Shown: in pieces, positions 36,383 through 45,798 of the stretch
How positions within the stretch are numbered: the stretch's first letter is position 1
Layout: each line of letters begins with the position of its first letter
Assembly (NCBI GenBank): GCA_037131955.1
Contig: JBAXQC010000001.1
Location: 1-64,000, forward strand
Reading direction: 5' to 3'
Length of the DNA: 64,000 bases
DNA from: CAIMMJ01 sp037131955
GTDB lineage: Bacteria > Bacteroidota > Bacteroidia > UBA4408
Translations under genes and position numbers: made by a program
Notes under the pieces: model-generated
What the model was told of the DNA's origin: nothing
The model's input: only the letters and a program-made list of their open reading frames with translations
Database searches by the model: none

Positions 36383-37756
36383 ATGATTTATCAATTGTTT
36401 TCTTTTTTACAATTATTGGGGATAATTTGGTTTAACATGCTCTCAGGGACAGACATTTCTGTGAGTACAAATATTCCGAGTCAAATGAATCCTGGGGATG
36501 AAATTATTGCAGAGATTACAATAAACAAAGGTTCTGTTGCTGGATTTGTAAAGTTTCAACAAGATTATCCTGAAGGATTTTTAGTTTCCGAAGTAGATTC
36601 AAAAGGTGGAAACTTTTCGTTTGTAGAAAATTCATTAAAAATTGTTTGGATTAGTTTTCCTTCTGAAAATGAGGTTAAAATAAAATACAAATTATCCGTG
36701 TTATCAACTGCTAACGGAGCTAAAACAATAAATGGAAAAATTTCATATTTAGATAATAACGATAAAAAAATATTCACTCTTTCTCCGATTTCATTGAATA
36801 TTGGAACTTCTGCTCCTCCTGCCACAGAACAAAAGGTAAGCACAGAAAACAACCAAGTTCAAAAAACAGATGCTTCAAATAATGATCAAAACATAAACAC
36901 AGAAAAAACTATTCCTTCAACAAATAGTGCTACTACAATTAACGAATCTAGCGGTCCTATCAAATGTAGCAGAGAAATAATAAATGTAAACTCAACAGAA
37001 GTTCTAGTAAAATTAACTGTTGATAATGCAGCAGGCTTAAAAGGTTTTGCAAAATTAGAAGATGTAATTCCTATGGGGTTTAATGTAAAATTAGTGCAAT
37101 CAAAAGGTGCAAGCTTTTCTTTTATCAATCAAAAAGTTAGAATACTATGGCTAGAAATGCCAAATGATCCTATTTTTTCTTGCAGTTATAAAATTATTAA
37201 AGCTGAAGCTGATGCAAATAGTATTGATTTAGAGGGATTGTTTAGTTATCTGAACGACGGTAAAGGCGTTAGTGTACAAATTATGACACCTGGAGTAGAG
37301 TTCAAAGAAAACCCTAATGCTGCTCAAGAAATTGCTGCTGCCGTGCCACCAAAAAGTGAATCTAAACAAAAAGTTGATACTAAAAATAATAAAAGTGTAC
37401 CTATTGCCTCAAGCTCTAATGCTTCTACCACCTCTTCTTCCACTACTTCTCAACGATCGAATAGTGGTTCATCTTCAGGAATTTATTACAAAGTACAAGT
37501 TTGTGCCCTTAGAAACGTGGCCTCAATTGAAGCTGTTGTAAAAGAGCTTCAACTTAGCGAATCATTAGATTTAGAAATGCACGAAGGTTGGCACAAATTT
37601 ACATTTGGAAATTTTCCAAATTATGCACTAGCAAAAGAAAAAAGAAACGAAAAATCTAATCTATCTACTCAACCTTTTGTAACGTCTTACAATAACGGTA
37701 ATAGGATTACCGTTCAGGAAGGTTTAATGATAAGTAATCAAACTTGGCTAAAGTAA
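36383..37756 (+). CDS. Surface or periplasmic protein with duplicated beta domain and SPOR-like C-terminus
   Basis: A 457-residue protein with an N-terminal hydrophobic segment (about 1-20) that may be a signal peptide or anchor. Two homologous domains of about 110 residues follow, near 22-140 and 192-310. Each contains a GFxxxxxxxPxGF-type strand pair and a matching motif: SKGGNFSFVENSLKIVWISF and SKGASFSFINQKVRILWLEM. Low-complexity Ser/Thr/Asn linkers separate them. The end (YYKVQVCALRNVASIEAVV, about 370-450) resembles a SPOR domain, which binds denuded peptidoglycan. Function unknown; a cell-wall or surface-structure role is inferred. Confidence 0.7.
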   Translation: MIYQLFSFLQLLGIIWFNMLSGTDISVSTNIPSQMNPGDEIIAEITINKGSVAGFVKFQQDYPEGFLVSEVDSKGGNFSFVENSLKIVWISFPSENEVKIKYKLSVLSTANGAKTINGKISYLDNNDKKIFTLSPISLNIGTSAPPATEQKVSTENNQVQKTDASNNDQNINTEKTIPSTNSATTINESSGPIKCSREIINVNSTEVLVKLTVDNAAGLKGFAKLEDVIPMGFNVKLVQSKGASFSFINQKVRILWLEMPNDPIFSCSYKIIKAEADANSIDLEGLFSYLNDGKGVSVQIMTPGVEFKENPNAAQEIAAAVPPKSESKQKVDTKNNKSVPIASSSNASTTSSSTTSQRSNSGSSSGIYYKVQVCALRNVASIEAVVKELQLSESLDLEMHEGWHKFTFGNFPNYALAKEKRNEKSNLSTQPFVTSYNNGNRITVQEGLMISNQTWLK

Positions 37757-37767
37757 ATTTACTTCAT

Positions 37768-39000
37768 TTATAAAGTCTCAAAGTAATTTAAATCTTTTGC
37801 GAAAGTTTCTTTCATTTTAAAAATGGAATAAAATGCTAAAAGTAAACAAGTTCCTCCAACAATAAGTGCAGCATTAACTGCGCCTAATGAAACAGATAAA
37901 GTTTTAAAGCTCAATGTAATTGGAACAACTGCACCTCTCACAAAATTTGGGACTGTGTTGGTTACAGTTGATCTGATATTTGTACCAAACTGCTCTGATG
38001 CTATAGTTACAAACAAGGCCCAATAGCCAGTTGCCGCACCCAATAAAAAGCACATTGTATGAAAAGTAGAAAGAGATATTTCTCTAGAAAATAAATACAC
38101 TGCCACAATTACCACCGTAAAAATTAAATAAACAAACACAACTTTCTTTCTGCTTTTTAATAATTGACTCATTAAACCGCTAATTATATCTCCCACAGAT
38201 AATCCCAAATAACAATACATCACAGCATTACTAGTTTTTGCTTCACCATCAATTACTCCTATAGTTTTTGCAAACGTTTCTGAAAGTGCAATCAACACAC
38301 CTACAACAAACCATATTGGCAATCCTATCATAATACAGTGCAAATATTTTATGGCATTTTTTGATTTAGAAAAAAGCGATAAAAATGAACCTTTTTTTAC
38401 TGCGTGAGTTTGCATGTTTGTATACATACCAGATTCATATGTTCCAATTCTTAAAGCCAATAATGCTAATCCCAATCCACCTCCTGTAAAATAAGCGGTT
38501 TGCCAATTAAATTTATCGGCAATTGTGGCAGCTAAAACAGCACCAAGTGCTCCAAAAGTAACAACTATCATTGTGCCGTATCCTCTTTTGTCTTTGTGCA
38601 TTGTTTCGGCAATTAATGTAATTCCTGCACCTAACTCACCAGCTAAACCAATTCCTGCAACAAATCTAATAATTGCATAAGAATTAACGTCTTTCACAAA
38701 TCCATTGGCAATATTTGCTAGGGAGTACATTAGGATTGAACCAAATAAAACTTTTATTCTACCTTTTTTATCTCCTAAAATTCCCCACAACAATCCACCA
38801 ATTAACATACCTGTCATTTGCATATTAAACAACAAAATGCCAGTATTTTCTATGTTTTCTGGCAATACACCAATATCAATTAAACTAGCTTTTTTTACTA
38901 TATTAAACAATATTAAATCGTATATATCTACAAAGTAGCCCAAAGCTGCTACTACAATTAGCATTATTTGCTGTTTACTAATTTTTGAATGGTCTTCCAT
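37768..39000 (-). CDS. MFS transporter (sugar/metabolite:H+ symporter-like)
   Basis: A 410-residue major facilitator protein with 12 predicted membrane helices. The loop 2-3 motif GILGDKKGRIKVLFGS near 73-88 is the MFS signature. GIGLAGELGAGITLIAE near 115-131 is the helix 4 motif seen in the shikimate/proline-betaine and SP-like groups. The substrate cannot be told. It is convergent with the SPOR-like gene (11-base gap) and divergent from the VOC gene. Confidence 0.88.
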   Translation of the reverse strand: MEDHSKISKQQIMLIVVAALGYFVDIYDLILFNIVKKASLIDIGVLPENIENTGILLFNMQMTGMLIGGLLWGILGDKKGRIKVLFGSILMYSLANIANGFVKDVNSYAIIRFVAGIGLAGELGAGITLIAETMHKDKRGYGTMIVVTFGALGAVLAATIADKFNWQTAYFTGGGLGLALLALRIGTYESGMYTNMQTHAVKKGSFLSLFSKSKNAIKYLHCIMIGLPIWFVVGVLIALSETFAKTIGVIDGEAKTSNAVMYCYLGLSVGDIISGLMSQLLKSRKKVVFVYLIFTVVIVAVYLFSREISLSTFHTMCFLLGAATGYWALFVTIASEQFGTNIRSTVTNTVPNFVRGAVVPITLSFKTLSVSLGAVNAALIVGGTCLLLAFYSIFKMKETFAKDLNYFETL

Positions 39001-39116
39001 TTTTAATATTTTTTGTTGAACCTTAAATTAAAAATAATATTTTTGAAACAATATTAGCAAAGAAATAATTTATTGAACAATAAAGTAAAATTTTTTAATC
39101 CTAAAAAACAGAACTT

Positions 39117-40175
39117 ATGAAAGACAATATTGTAGGAATACAGCAAGTTGGAGTAGGAATTCCTGATGTTTTAAAAGCATGGGAATATTATAGAAAAAAC
39201 TTTAATATGGATGTTCCAATTTTTCAGGAAAGTGCCGAAGCTAAACTAATGACAAAATATACCGGAGGAAAAGTTCATTCTAGAAGTGCAGTATTAGCAA
39301 TTAACTTAAATGGAGGCAGTGGATTAGAAATTTGGCAATATACCAGCAGGGAATCAGAAAAGCCAAAATTTGAGCTTGAATTAGGAGACTTAGGAATTTT
39401 TATTACCAAAATAAAAGCTAAAAATGTAGAGGAATCATATATAGATTTTAAAAACAGAAAAGTAGAAAATGTTGGAGAACTGCTTGAAACACCAAACGGC
39501 GAAAAGCATTTTTATTTGAAAGATTTATTCGGAAATATTTTTGAAATAGTTCAAGGTAAAGATTGGTTTAGAAAAGACAAAAGCTTAACTGGTGGTGTAT
39601 GTGGCGTTGTAATAGGCGTAAGCAACATGGAAAAATCTTTAAACTTCTATAAAAATCTTTTGGGATACGACAAAGTTATTTATGAGAAAGAAGGAGTATT
39701 TGAAGATTTGAAAGAGATAAATGGTGGTGCAAAAAAATTTAAACGAATACTATTAGAAAGGAAAAACGATGTATCAGGAACATTCAGTAGATTGCTTGGA
39801 ACGGGACAAATAGAACTAGTTCAGAGCTTAGAAAATCCGGGAAGAAAAATTTTTGAAGGAAGATACTGGGGCGATCAAGGCTTTATACATTTATGCTTTG
39901 ATGTGTATAATATGAAAGAATTAGAAAAGCATTTTGAGCAAAAAGGTCATCCATTTACAATTGATAGCAATACCTCTTTTGATATGGGGGAGGCTGCTGG
40001 TCATTTTACGTATTGCGAAGACCCTGATGGAACCTGGATTGAATTTGTTGAAACATACAGAATTCCAATTTTGAAAATTATTGGTTGGTATTTAAATGTT
40101 GGAAAAAGAGATAGAACTAAACCATTACCTGATTGGATGTTAGGTGCCTTGAGGCTTACAAGAGTAAAAAATTGA
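39117..40175 (+). CDS. Two-domain VOC (glyoxalase/dioxygenase) superfamily protein
   Basis: A 352-residue protein with two vicinal-oxygen-chelate domains, about 5-150 and 158-320. The domain starts are QQVGVGIPDVLKAWEYYRKN and VCGVVIGVSNMEKSLNFYKN; the ends are LKDLFGNIFEIVQG and CEDPDGTWIEFVET. The His and Glu residues that hold metal in such folds are present in the second half (IHLCFDV, WIEFVE). The reaction is unknown; extradiol dioxygenase, epimerase and glyoxalase activities all occur in this fold. Its TGA overlaps the start of the next gene. Confidence 0.82.
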   Translation: MKDNIVGIQQVGVGIPDVLKAWEYYRKNFNMDVPIFQESAEAKLMTKYTGGKVHSRSAVLAINLNGGSGLEIWQYTSRESEKPKFELELGDLGIFITKIKAKNVEESYIDFKNRKVENVGELLETPNGEKHFYLKDLFGNIFEIVQGKDWFRKDKSLTGGVCGVVIGVSNMEKSLNFYKNLLGYDKVIYEKEGVFEDLKEINGGAKKFKRILLERKNDVSGTFSRLLGTGQIELVQSLENPGRKIFEGRYWGDQGFIHLCFDVYNMKELEKHFEQKGHPFTIDSNTSFDMGEAAGHFTYCEDPDGTWIEFVETYRIPILKIIGWYLNVGKRDRTKPLPDWMLGALRLTRVKN

Positions 40176-40627
40176 AACTTCTTGTATTGATTTTTCTTGT
40201 TTTATCCTCAGTAATTTTTTCTCGAGAAGATATAATGCCAAGTTGGATTTTAGGACAATGGGTAAATAGTTCAACACAGCCTTATGTCTATGAATCATGG
40301 AAAAAAGTAAGCACTAATCATTTTGTTGGTCTAAGCTATTCCATCGTAAATGCTGATACCGTTATTTACGAAAAGATGGAAATTGTAAATCGTAATGATT
40401 CATTATTCTTCGCAACTATAGTAAGCGATCAAAACCAAGGAAACAAAATTGAGTTTTATTGTTTAGAACAAAGCATTATCAAAACAACCTTTGAAAATAA
40501 GAATCATGATTTCCCAACAAAAATTATATATGAAAAACACGGATCAGATTCTTTACTTGGGAAAATTTCAGGAATTAAAAATGGCAGTTTGAAAGTTTTT
40601 AAATTTCCCATGAAGAAAATTAAATAA
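40172..40627 (+). CDS. Small exported DUF6265-like protein, translationally coupled to the VOC gene
   Basis: A 151-residue protein starting at a TTG that overlaps the VOC stop codon (TTGA). This start gives an immediate signal peptide, MKLLVLIFLVLSSVIFS. The longer upstream in-frame start at 40133 would place 13 odd residues before it inside the VOC gene, so I reject it. The mature part (PSWILGQWVNS, YESWKKVS, LSYSIVNADTVIYEKMEIV, NHDFPTKIIYE) is a small lipocalin-like beta sheet as in DUF6265 proteins. Function unknown. Confidence 0.75.
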   Translation: MKLLVLIFLVLSSVIFSREDIMPSWILGQWVNSSTQPYVYESWKKVSTNHFVGLSYSIVNADTVIYEKMEIVNRNDSLFFATIVSDQNQGNKIEFYCLEQSIIKTTFENKNHDFPTKIIYEKHGSDSLLGKISGIKNGSLKVFKFPMKKIK

Positions 40628-40662
40628 ATATAACATGTTCTTGAGCAAAGCTGATTTACTAT

Positions 40663-41015
40663 TTATTTCAATAATTTTTTGAGGGATTTGATTCCATCTT
40701 CAAACTTAATTTTTGTTAGAATAATCTGGGCGTGTTCTTAAAAAGAAATTGTAAAACAATCCTTCAGTAATTCTATTTAATCCAGTATAAGCTGTAGATT
40801 TTTCAGAATAAGAATCCCAAATTTAATCTAGCAAATTACATTTTTATCAATTTTTTTTTGAATGTAGGCAAATGCAATTATTGCATCATTATCATCTTTT
40901 TATACTGCTCTATTTTTGCTTTTAGTTTTTCTATATTAGTATTTTGAATGGGTTTTTTATCTTCACAACTCTAAAAAAGTGCTGCAAAAATAATTTGAAA
41001 ACAAATAAATTTTAA
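40663..41015 (-). pseudogene. Decayed small lipoprotein gene
   Basis: Minus-strand remnants of one coding sequence lie in order but in different frames. First QIIFAALF, an in-frame TAG, then SCEDKKPIQNTNIEKLKAK: a lipoprotein signal whose lipobox (A-L-F-x-S-C) is broken by the stop. Next come DDNDAIIAFAYIQKKIDKN, then WDSYSEKSTAYTGLNRITEG with LFYNFFLRTRPDYSNKN, then KFEDGIKSLKKLLK before a TAA at 40663. At least three frame changes separate them. It begins 5 bases after the namZ stop, so it was probably the second gene of that unit. This fills the 392-bp gap. Confidence 0.65.
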
Positions 41016-41019
41016 CTAG

Positions 41020-42210
41020 TTAAAAATCCTCATAAAGCAAGTATTTCTCTCTTATTTTTAAATATTCATTTAAGTCTTTTTGCCAAGAATCTCTTATCGT
41101 TTTTTCGTCTGCATTAACAATAATTTGTTGTTTCAATTCTTCATTTCCTGCTAGTTTAAAAAAGAAATTATTAAAAAATTTCTCTTTGTTATAACAACTG
41201 TTGTATGCATCTTTTAAATAAAAAAGATTAATTTTTTTCTGATTAAATATCTCAAAATTTTCTAACATTCTTAGGTCTCTACCAAAGCATGTATCGTTTA
41301 AATACATAGGATTTGTTGCACCGGGCTTAGATTTTGGAACAAACATAAAATCACCATTTTTAAAAGTAGGAAATCCATAAACTCTAAACGGAAAATCAGT
41401 TCCTCTGCCTACGCTGCAAATAGAACCTTCAAACCAACATAAACTTGGATAAAGCAAAATAGATTCTATTGTTTTTAGGTTTGGAGAAGGAGCAATTGGA
41501 GGATCATAAAACAACTTGTGTGAATAATTTTTATTTTTAATCACATTTAATATGCATTCTTTATCACCTTTCAACCATTTTTCTTTATTTATCATCAACG
41601 CCAATTCGCCCAATGTGCAACCATGAACAATAGGAATTGGAATAATGCCAACAAAAGATTTTAGTTTTTCATCCTTCAGTACCGGACCGTCAACATAATT
41701 TCCATTTGGATTTGGTCTGTCTAAAACTAATAAAGTTTTATTATTGTCAGCGCAGGTTTGCATCAAATAATACATTGTACTTAAATAAGTATAGAACCTA
41801 ACTCCTACATCCTGAATATCAAAAACTACGATGTCTACCGAATCTAAATCTTCCTTGCTTGGCTGTTTCTTATTACCATACAATGAAACTACTGGAATGC
41901 TTTTATTTTGATAAATATATACTTCATTATTTACTTTTTCTCCTGCATCTGCATTTGTTTTTAAGCCATGTTCCGGAGAAAATATTTTGCAAATCTCTAT
42001 TTTGTTGTCAATTAAAAATTCTGGTAACAACTGATTATTTACTACAGAAGTTTGATTAATTAATAATGCAATTTTTTTATTTTTTAAAATCGAGAAATAT
42101 TTTGCAGTGTCAGAAGCGCCAACAATTATTGAATCTTTAAAAGTATTAGCACTGCAAAAATTAAAATATGCTGCAAAAATTAAAATAAAAACAAGCCTAC
42201 AAAAAGACAT
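41020..42210 (-). CDS. namZ: Exo-beta-N-acetylmuramidase NamZ-like protein (DUF1343, GH171)
   Basis: A 396-residue exported protein with a signal peptide (MSFCRLVFILIFAAYFNFCS). It matches DUF1343, whose characterised members remove terminal N-acetylmuramic acid from peptidoglycan fragments. Conserved segments are IALLINQTSVV, IFSPEHGLKTNADAGEKV near 80-97, VVFDIQDVGVRFYTY near 130-144, LVLDRPNPNGN near 162-172 and CSVGRGTDFPFRVYG near 270. The Glu in FSPEHG and the RPNP segment are family hallmarks. It implies recycling of wall fragments or use of foreign peptidoglycan. A -7-like TAATTTTG lies on the minus strand at 42251-42244. Confidence 0.88.
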   Translation of the reverse strand: MSFCRLVFILIFAAYFNFCSANTFKDSIIVGASDTAKYFSILKNKKIALLINQTSVVNNQLLPEFLIDNKIEICKIFSPEHGLKTNADAGEKVNNEVYIYQNKSIPVVSLYGNKKQPSKEDLDSVDIVVFDIQDVGVRFYTYLSTMYYLMQTCADNNKTLLVLDRPNPNGNYVDGPVLKDEKLKSFVGIIPIPIVHGCTLGELALMINKEKWLKGDKECILNVIKNKNYSHKLFYDPPIAPSPNLKTIESILLYPSLCWFEGSICSVGRGTDFPFRVYGFPTFKNGDFMFVPKSKPGATNPMYLNDTCFGRDLRMLENFEIFNQKKINLFYLKDAYNSCYNKEKFFNNFFFKLAGNEELKQQIIVNADEKTIRDSWQKDLNEYLKIREKYLLYEDF

Positions 42211-42315
42211 AAATTCTATTTAGAACCTCCCAATAAAAATTTCCAAAATTACTTTTGGTAATTTTTGCGTTAATTTATACAATTAAATAATTTTGAGAAA
42301 GCTTTTAAAAAAATA

Positions 42316-43344
42316 ATGGAAGATTTATTGCAAGATAATGAAGAAGAAAATGAATTGTTTGAACATTTTAGTTTGGTGTTAACAAAGGGTCAAGAACTTT
42401 TAAGAATTGATAAGTTTTTGATGACAAGAATTGAAAATGCAACAAGAAGCAAGTTACAGGCAGCAGCTCATGCAGGAACAATTTTAGTGAATGGGAAACC
42501 AATAAAACCAAATTACAGGGTTAAACCTTTCGACCATATTTCAATTGTACTTTCAAAACCACCAAAAACAAATGAGATAATTGCCGAAAACATTCCAATA
42601 GAAATTTGCTACGAAGACGAAACGCTAATAATTGTAAATAAAGAAGCAGGAATGGTTGTTCATCCTGCTTATGGCCATTATACTGGAACTTTAATTAATG
42701 CATTAATGTATCATTTTAATAATTTGCCTTATACAAAAGGTAATGAAATTAGGCCCGGATTAGTGCACAGAATAGACAAAGACACCACAGGAATTTTAGT
42801 TTTGGCAAAAACAGAAATTGCTCTAGCTCATCTTGGAAAACAATTTTTTGACAGAACAATTAATAGAAAATACATTGCACTGGTTTGGGGTAAATTAGCA
42901 GACCAAGAGGGAACAATAACAGGCAATACCGGACGCAGTATTAGAGACCGAAAAGTAATGGATGTTTTTCCGGATGGCTCTTTTGGAAAGCACGCAGTAA
43001 CTCATTACAAAGTAATTGAACGCTTTAAGTACCATACTCTGGTAGAATGCAAATTAGAAACCGGCAGAACCCATCAAATAAGAGTTCATTTTAAGCACAT
43101 TGGTCATCCATTATTTTCTGATGAATTATATGGAGGAAGTTCAATATTAAAAGGACAAAATACCGGACAATACAAACAGTTTATACAAAAATGCCTAAAC
43201 ACATTAAATAGGCAAGCTCTGCACGCAAAAAGCCTAGAATTTATACATCCAAAAACTGGCAACAAGATGTTTTTTGATTCTGAGCTACCACAAGATTTTA
43301 ATACGGTAATAACTATGTTGCGAGATTTTGAAAAATTAAATTAA
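42316..43344 (+). CDS. rluD: 23S rRNA pseudouridine synthase, RluD-like
   Basis: A 342-residue RluA-family enzyme. An N-terminal S4 RNA-binding domain (LRIDKFLMTRIENATRSKLQ, about 28-80) is followed by the synthase domain. The catalytic Asp is in GLVHRIDKDTTGILVLA near 149-165. Later motifs are AVTHYKVIERF and LETGRTHQIRVHFKHIGHP near 250. RluD modifies helix 69 of 23S rRNA. TACTTTTG at 42250-42257 is a possible -7 box but is far from the ATG. Confidence 0.92.
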   Translation: MEDLLQDNEEENELFEHFSLVLTKGQELLRIDKFLMTRIENATRSKLQAAAHAGTILVNGKPIKPNYRVKPFDHISIVLSKPPKTNEIIAENIPIEICYEDETLIIVNKEAGMVVHPAYGHYTGTLINALMYHFNNLPYTKGNEIRPGLVHRIDKDTTGILVLAKTEIALAHLGKQFFDRTINRKYIALVWGKLADQEGTITGNTGRSIRDRKVMDVFPDGSFGKHAVTHYKVIERFKYHTLVECKLETGRTHQIRVHFKHIGHPLFSDELYGGSSILKGQNTGQYKQFIQKCLNTLNRQALHAKSLEFIHPKTGNKMFFDSELPQDFNTVITMLRDFEKLN

Positions 43345-43410
43345 CAATAAAAAATACCAATATTTACCAAAAATATTTTGACATTATAAAACTTATAGAA
43401 TTTTTTTTTA

Positions 43411-44859
43411 ATGCTTTTTAATACCATTGGATTTGCAATTTTTTTGACCATTGTCTTTTTTCTGTATTGGTTTGTTGCAAATAAAAATCTAATTGTTCAA
43501 AACAGTTTATTACTCATTTCAAGCTATTATTTCTATTCTTGCTGGGATTGGAGATTTTTATTTTTATTAATTTTTTCTACTCTGCTCGACTACTTCACTG
43601 GTATTAAAATGAGTGATTCCAAAAATAAAATCAATAAGAAATTTTGGTTTTGGCTAAGCATATCAATCAATTTAGGTTTTTTAGGGATATTTAAATACTA
43701 TAATTTTTTTGCAGAAAGTTTTGCCGCTGTCTTAGAAAATTTTGGATTTAAAGTAAATCCATTTACATTGAACGTAATACTTCCTGTTGGAATTTCATTT
43801 TATACTTTTCATGGTTTATCTTACGTTATTGATATTTACAAGGATAGAATAAAAGCAGAAAAAAACTTTATAGATTATGCTGTTTTTGTTAGTTTCTTTC
43901 CACTTCTTGTGGCTGGTCCAATAGAAAGAGCCACTCATTTGTTGCCTCAAATTCAGAAAAAAAGAATATTTAATTATTCAAAAGCAATAGATGGACTAAG
44001 ACAAATTCTTTGGGGACTATTTAAAAAAGTAGTAATTGCCGATCAATGTGCAGATTTTGCAAATGTATTTTTTAATAATGCCGAAAACTACTCAGGAAGC
44101 TCGTTGTTAGTTGGTGCCATATTTTTTGCCTTACAAATATATGGAGACTTCTCAGGTTATTCAGATATTGCTTTAGGAACAGCAAGATTATTTGGAATAG
44201 AACTATTAAAAAACTTCTCCTATCCTTATTTTTCAAGAGACATAGCAGAATTTTGGCGAAGATGGCACATTTCACTTTCTACCTGGTTCAGAGATTACTT
44301 ATATATTCCATTAGGAGGAAGCAAAGGCGGCAATTGGATGAAAGTAAGAAATACGTTTATTATTTTTATTGTAAGTGGATTTTGGCACGGTGCAAATTGG
44401 ACATTTATTTTTTGGGGTTTATTAAATGCATTATTTATTATGCCATCTATAGTAATGAACAACAATAGAAATAACATAGAAATTGTTGGCAAAGGAAATT
44501 TACTTCCCAGTTTAAAGGAACTGTTGCAAATAACATTTACATTTTTATTAACCGTTTTTGCCTGGATATTTTTTAGAGCAGAAAGTTTAGCTAAGGCTTT
44601 TCAAATAATTTCTAAAATATTTTCAAATTCCATTTTATCAGTTCCAATTTTTAGTGAAAAAGGTAAGGCTCTAATGATTGTTTTTTTTATTGCAGTTTTC
44701 ATGCTTATTGAATGGGCGGGTAGAGAAGGAAATTTTGCATTAGAACATTTTGGTCTAAAATGGAATAAGCCAGTTAGATGGGGATTTTACTTTTTATTGG
44801 GAATAACCATTTTATTGTTCAGTGGCAACAAACAACAGTTTATTTATTTTCAATTTTAA
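43411..44859 (+). CDS. MBOAT-family membrane O-acyltransferase (AlgI-like)
   Basis: A 482-residue protein with about 11-12 membrane segments. The conserved histidine of the family is His326 in VSGFWHGANWTFIFWG. Other AlgI landmarks are PVGISFYTFHGLSYVIDIY near 130-148 and DFSGYSDIALGTARLFGI near 245-262, plus FWRRWHISLSTWFRDYLYIPLGG near 285-307 in part. Such proteins pass acetyl groups across the membrane for alginate, wall or other polysaccharide acetylation. The next gene, 6 bases on, is an SGNH-like partner, the usual pairing. Confidence 0.92.
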   Translation: MLFNTIGFAIFLTIVFFLYWFVANKNLIVQNSLLLISSYYFYSCWDWRFLFLLIFSTLLDYFTGIKMSDSKNKINKKFWFWLSISINLGFLGIFKYYNFFAESFAAVLENFGFKVNPFTLNVILPVGISFYTFHGLSYVIDIYKDRIKAEKNFIDYAVFVSFFPLLVAGPIERATHLLPQIQKKRIFNYSKAIDGLRQILWGLFKKVVIADQCADFANVFFNNAENYSGSSLLVGAIFFALQIYGDFSGYSDIALGTARLFGIELLKNFSYPYFSRDIAEFWRRWHISLSTWFRDYLYIPLGGSKGGNWMKVRNTFIIFIVSGFWHGANWTFIFWGLLNALFIMPSIVMNNNRNNIEIVGKGNLLPSLKELLQITFTFLLTVFAWIFFRAESLAKAFQIISKIFSNSILSVPIFSEKGKALMIVFFIAVFMLIEWAGREGNFALEHFGLKWNKPVRWGFYFLLGITILLFSGNKQQFIYFQF

Positions 44860-44865
44860 TTTATT

Positions 44866-45798
44866 TTGAAAGCATTTTTAATAAAAACAACAGTTTATAT
44901 TTTTGTAGTTGGATTAACTTTTATAATTACTCTTTCATTTGCAGACGGAAAAGTTGATCAGTTTTATCTGAGGTTTACAAGCCCTGCTGCGGATAATTTA
45001 ATTATTGGAACCTCAAGATCTGCACAAGGAATTTTGCCTTCTACCATTAATGAGGAACTGAATCGAAAATTCTTTAATTTTTCATTTACTATTGCTCACA
45101 GCCCTTATGGACCCGTTTATTTAAACTCCATCAAAAAAAAATTAAATCCCAACACCAAAGATGGTATTTTTATTGTTTGTGTTGATCCTTGGAGTATTTC
45201 TGCGTTAAAGGAATATCCAAATGATTCTTTAAAATTTGGCGAGAGGAGTTTGTGCCTGGCAACAACCAAGGAAGTAAACCAATATCCTAATTTTGAATAT
45301 TTGTTCAACAATTTAGGAGGTAAATTTTATGAAATTTTTTTTAGGTTCAACAATGAACTCTATTTGCATAATGATGGTTGGCTAGAAGTAACTATTCCCA
45401 TGGATAAAAAATCTGTTAACGATAGAATAAATCAAAAAATAAAAGACTACACCAATTTTAATTCTGCCAAATTCTGTTACTCCGATCTTAGGTTTTTGTA
45501 TTTAAAAAAAACAATTAATTTTCTAAAAAATCACGGGAAAGTAATTTTGGTTAGACTTCCGGTTCATCAAGAAATTTTTAAAATTGAACAGGAATATATG
45601 CCATCCTTCAACGAAAAAATAACTGAACTTTCACCAATTGTTGATTCCTATTACGATATGACAATTGACAACAACAACTATATATATACCGATGGCAATC
45701 ATCTATACAAAGAATCATCAAAAATAGCATCAAAAAAAATCTCAGATTTCATTTTAAAAATAGATTCATCACAAACAATTAAAGCCAATTACAAGTAG
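44866..45798 (+). CDS. SGNH-like membrane-anchored partner of the MBOAT acyltransferase
   Basis: A 310-residue protein starting at a TTG. The N-terminal helix (about 5-25) anchors it, facing outside. IIGTSRSAQGILPS near 44-57 fits the SGNH block I serine, and YTDGNHLYKESSKI near 282-295 fits the block V Asp-x-x-His. It is thus a likely AlgJ/DltD-type enzyme that moves the acyl group from the MBOAT protein to a polysaccharide. No homologue name can be given with certainty. Its end overlaps the convergent STAS-like gene by 10 bases. Confidence 0.7.
   Translation: MKAFLIKTTVYIFVVGLTFIITLSFADGKVDQFYLRFTSPAADNLIIGTSRSAQGILPSTINEELNRKFFNFSFTIAHSPYGPVYLNSIKKKLNPNTKDGIFIVCVDPWSISALKEYPNDSLKFGERSLCLATTKEVNQYPNFEYLFNNLGGKFYEIFFRFNNELYLHNDGWLEVTIPMDKKSVNDRINQKIKDYTNFNSAKFCYSDLRFLYLKKTINFLKNHGKVILVRLPVHQEIFKIEQEYMPSFNEKITELSPIVDSYYDMTIDNNNYIYTDGNHLYKESSKIASKKISDFILKIDSSQTIKANYK

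Noticed and set aside
44072..44492. Three overlapping short frames within the MBOAT gene
   Set aside because: They lie inside a conserved membrane enzyme; composition reflects the other strand or frame.
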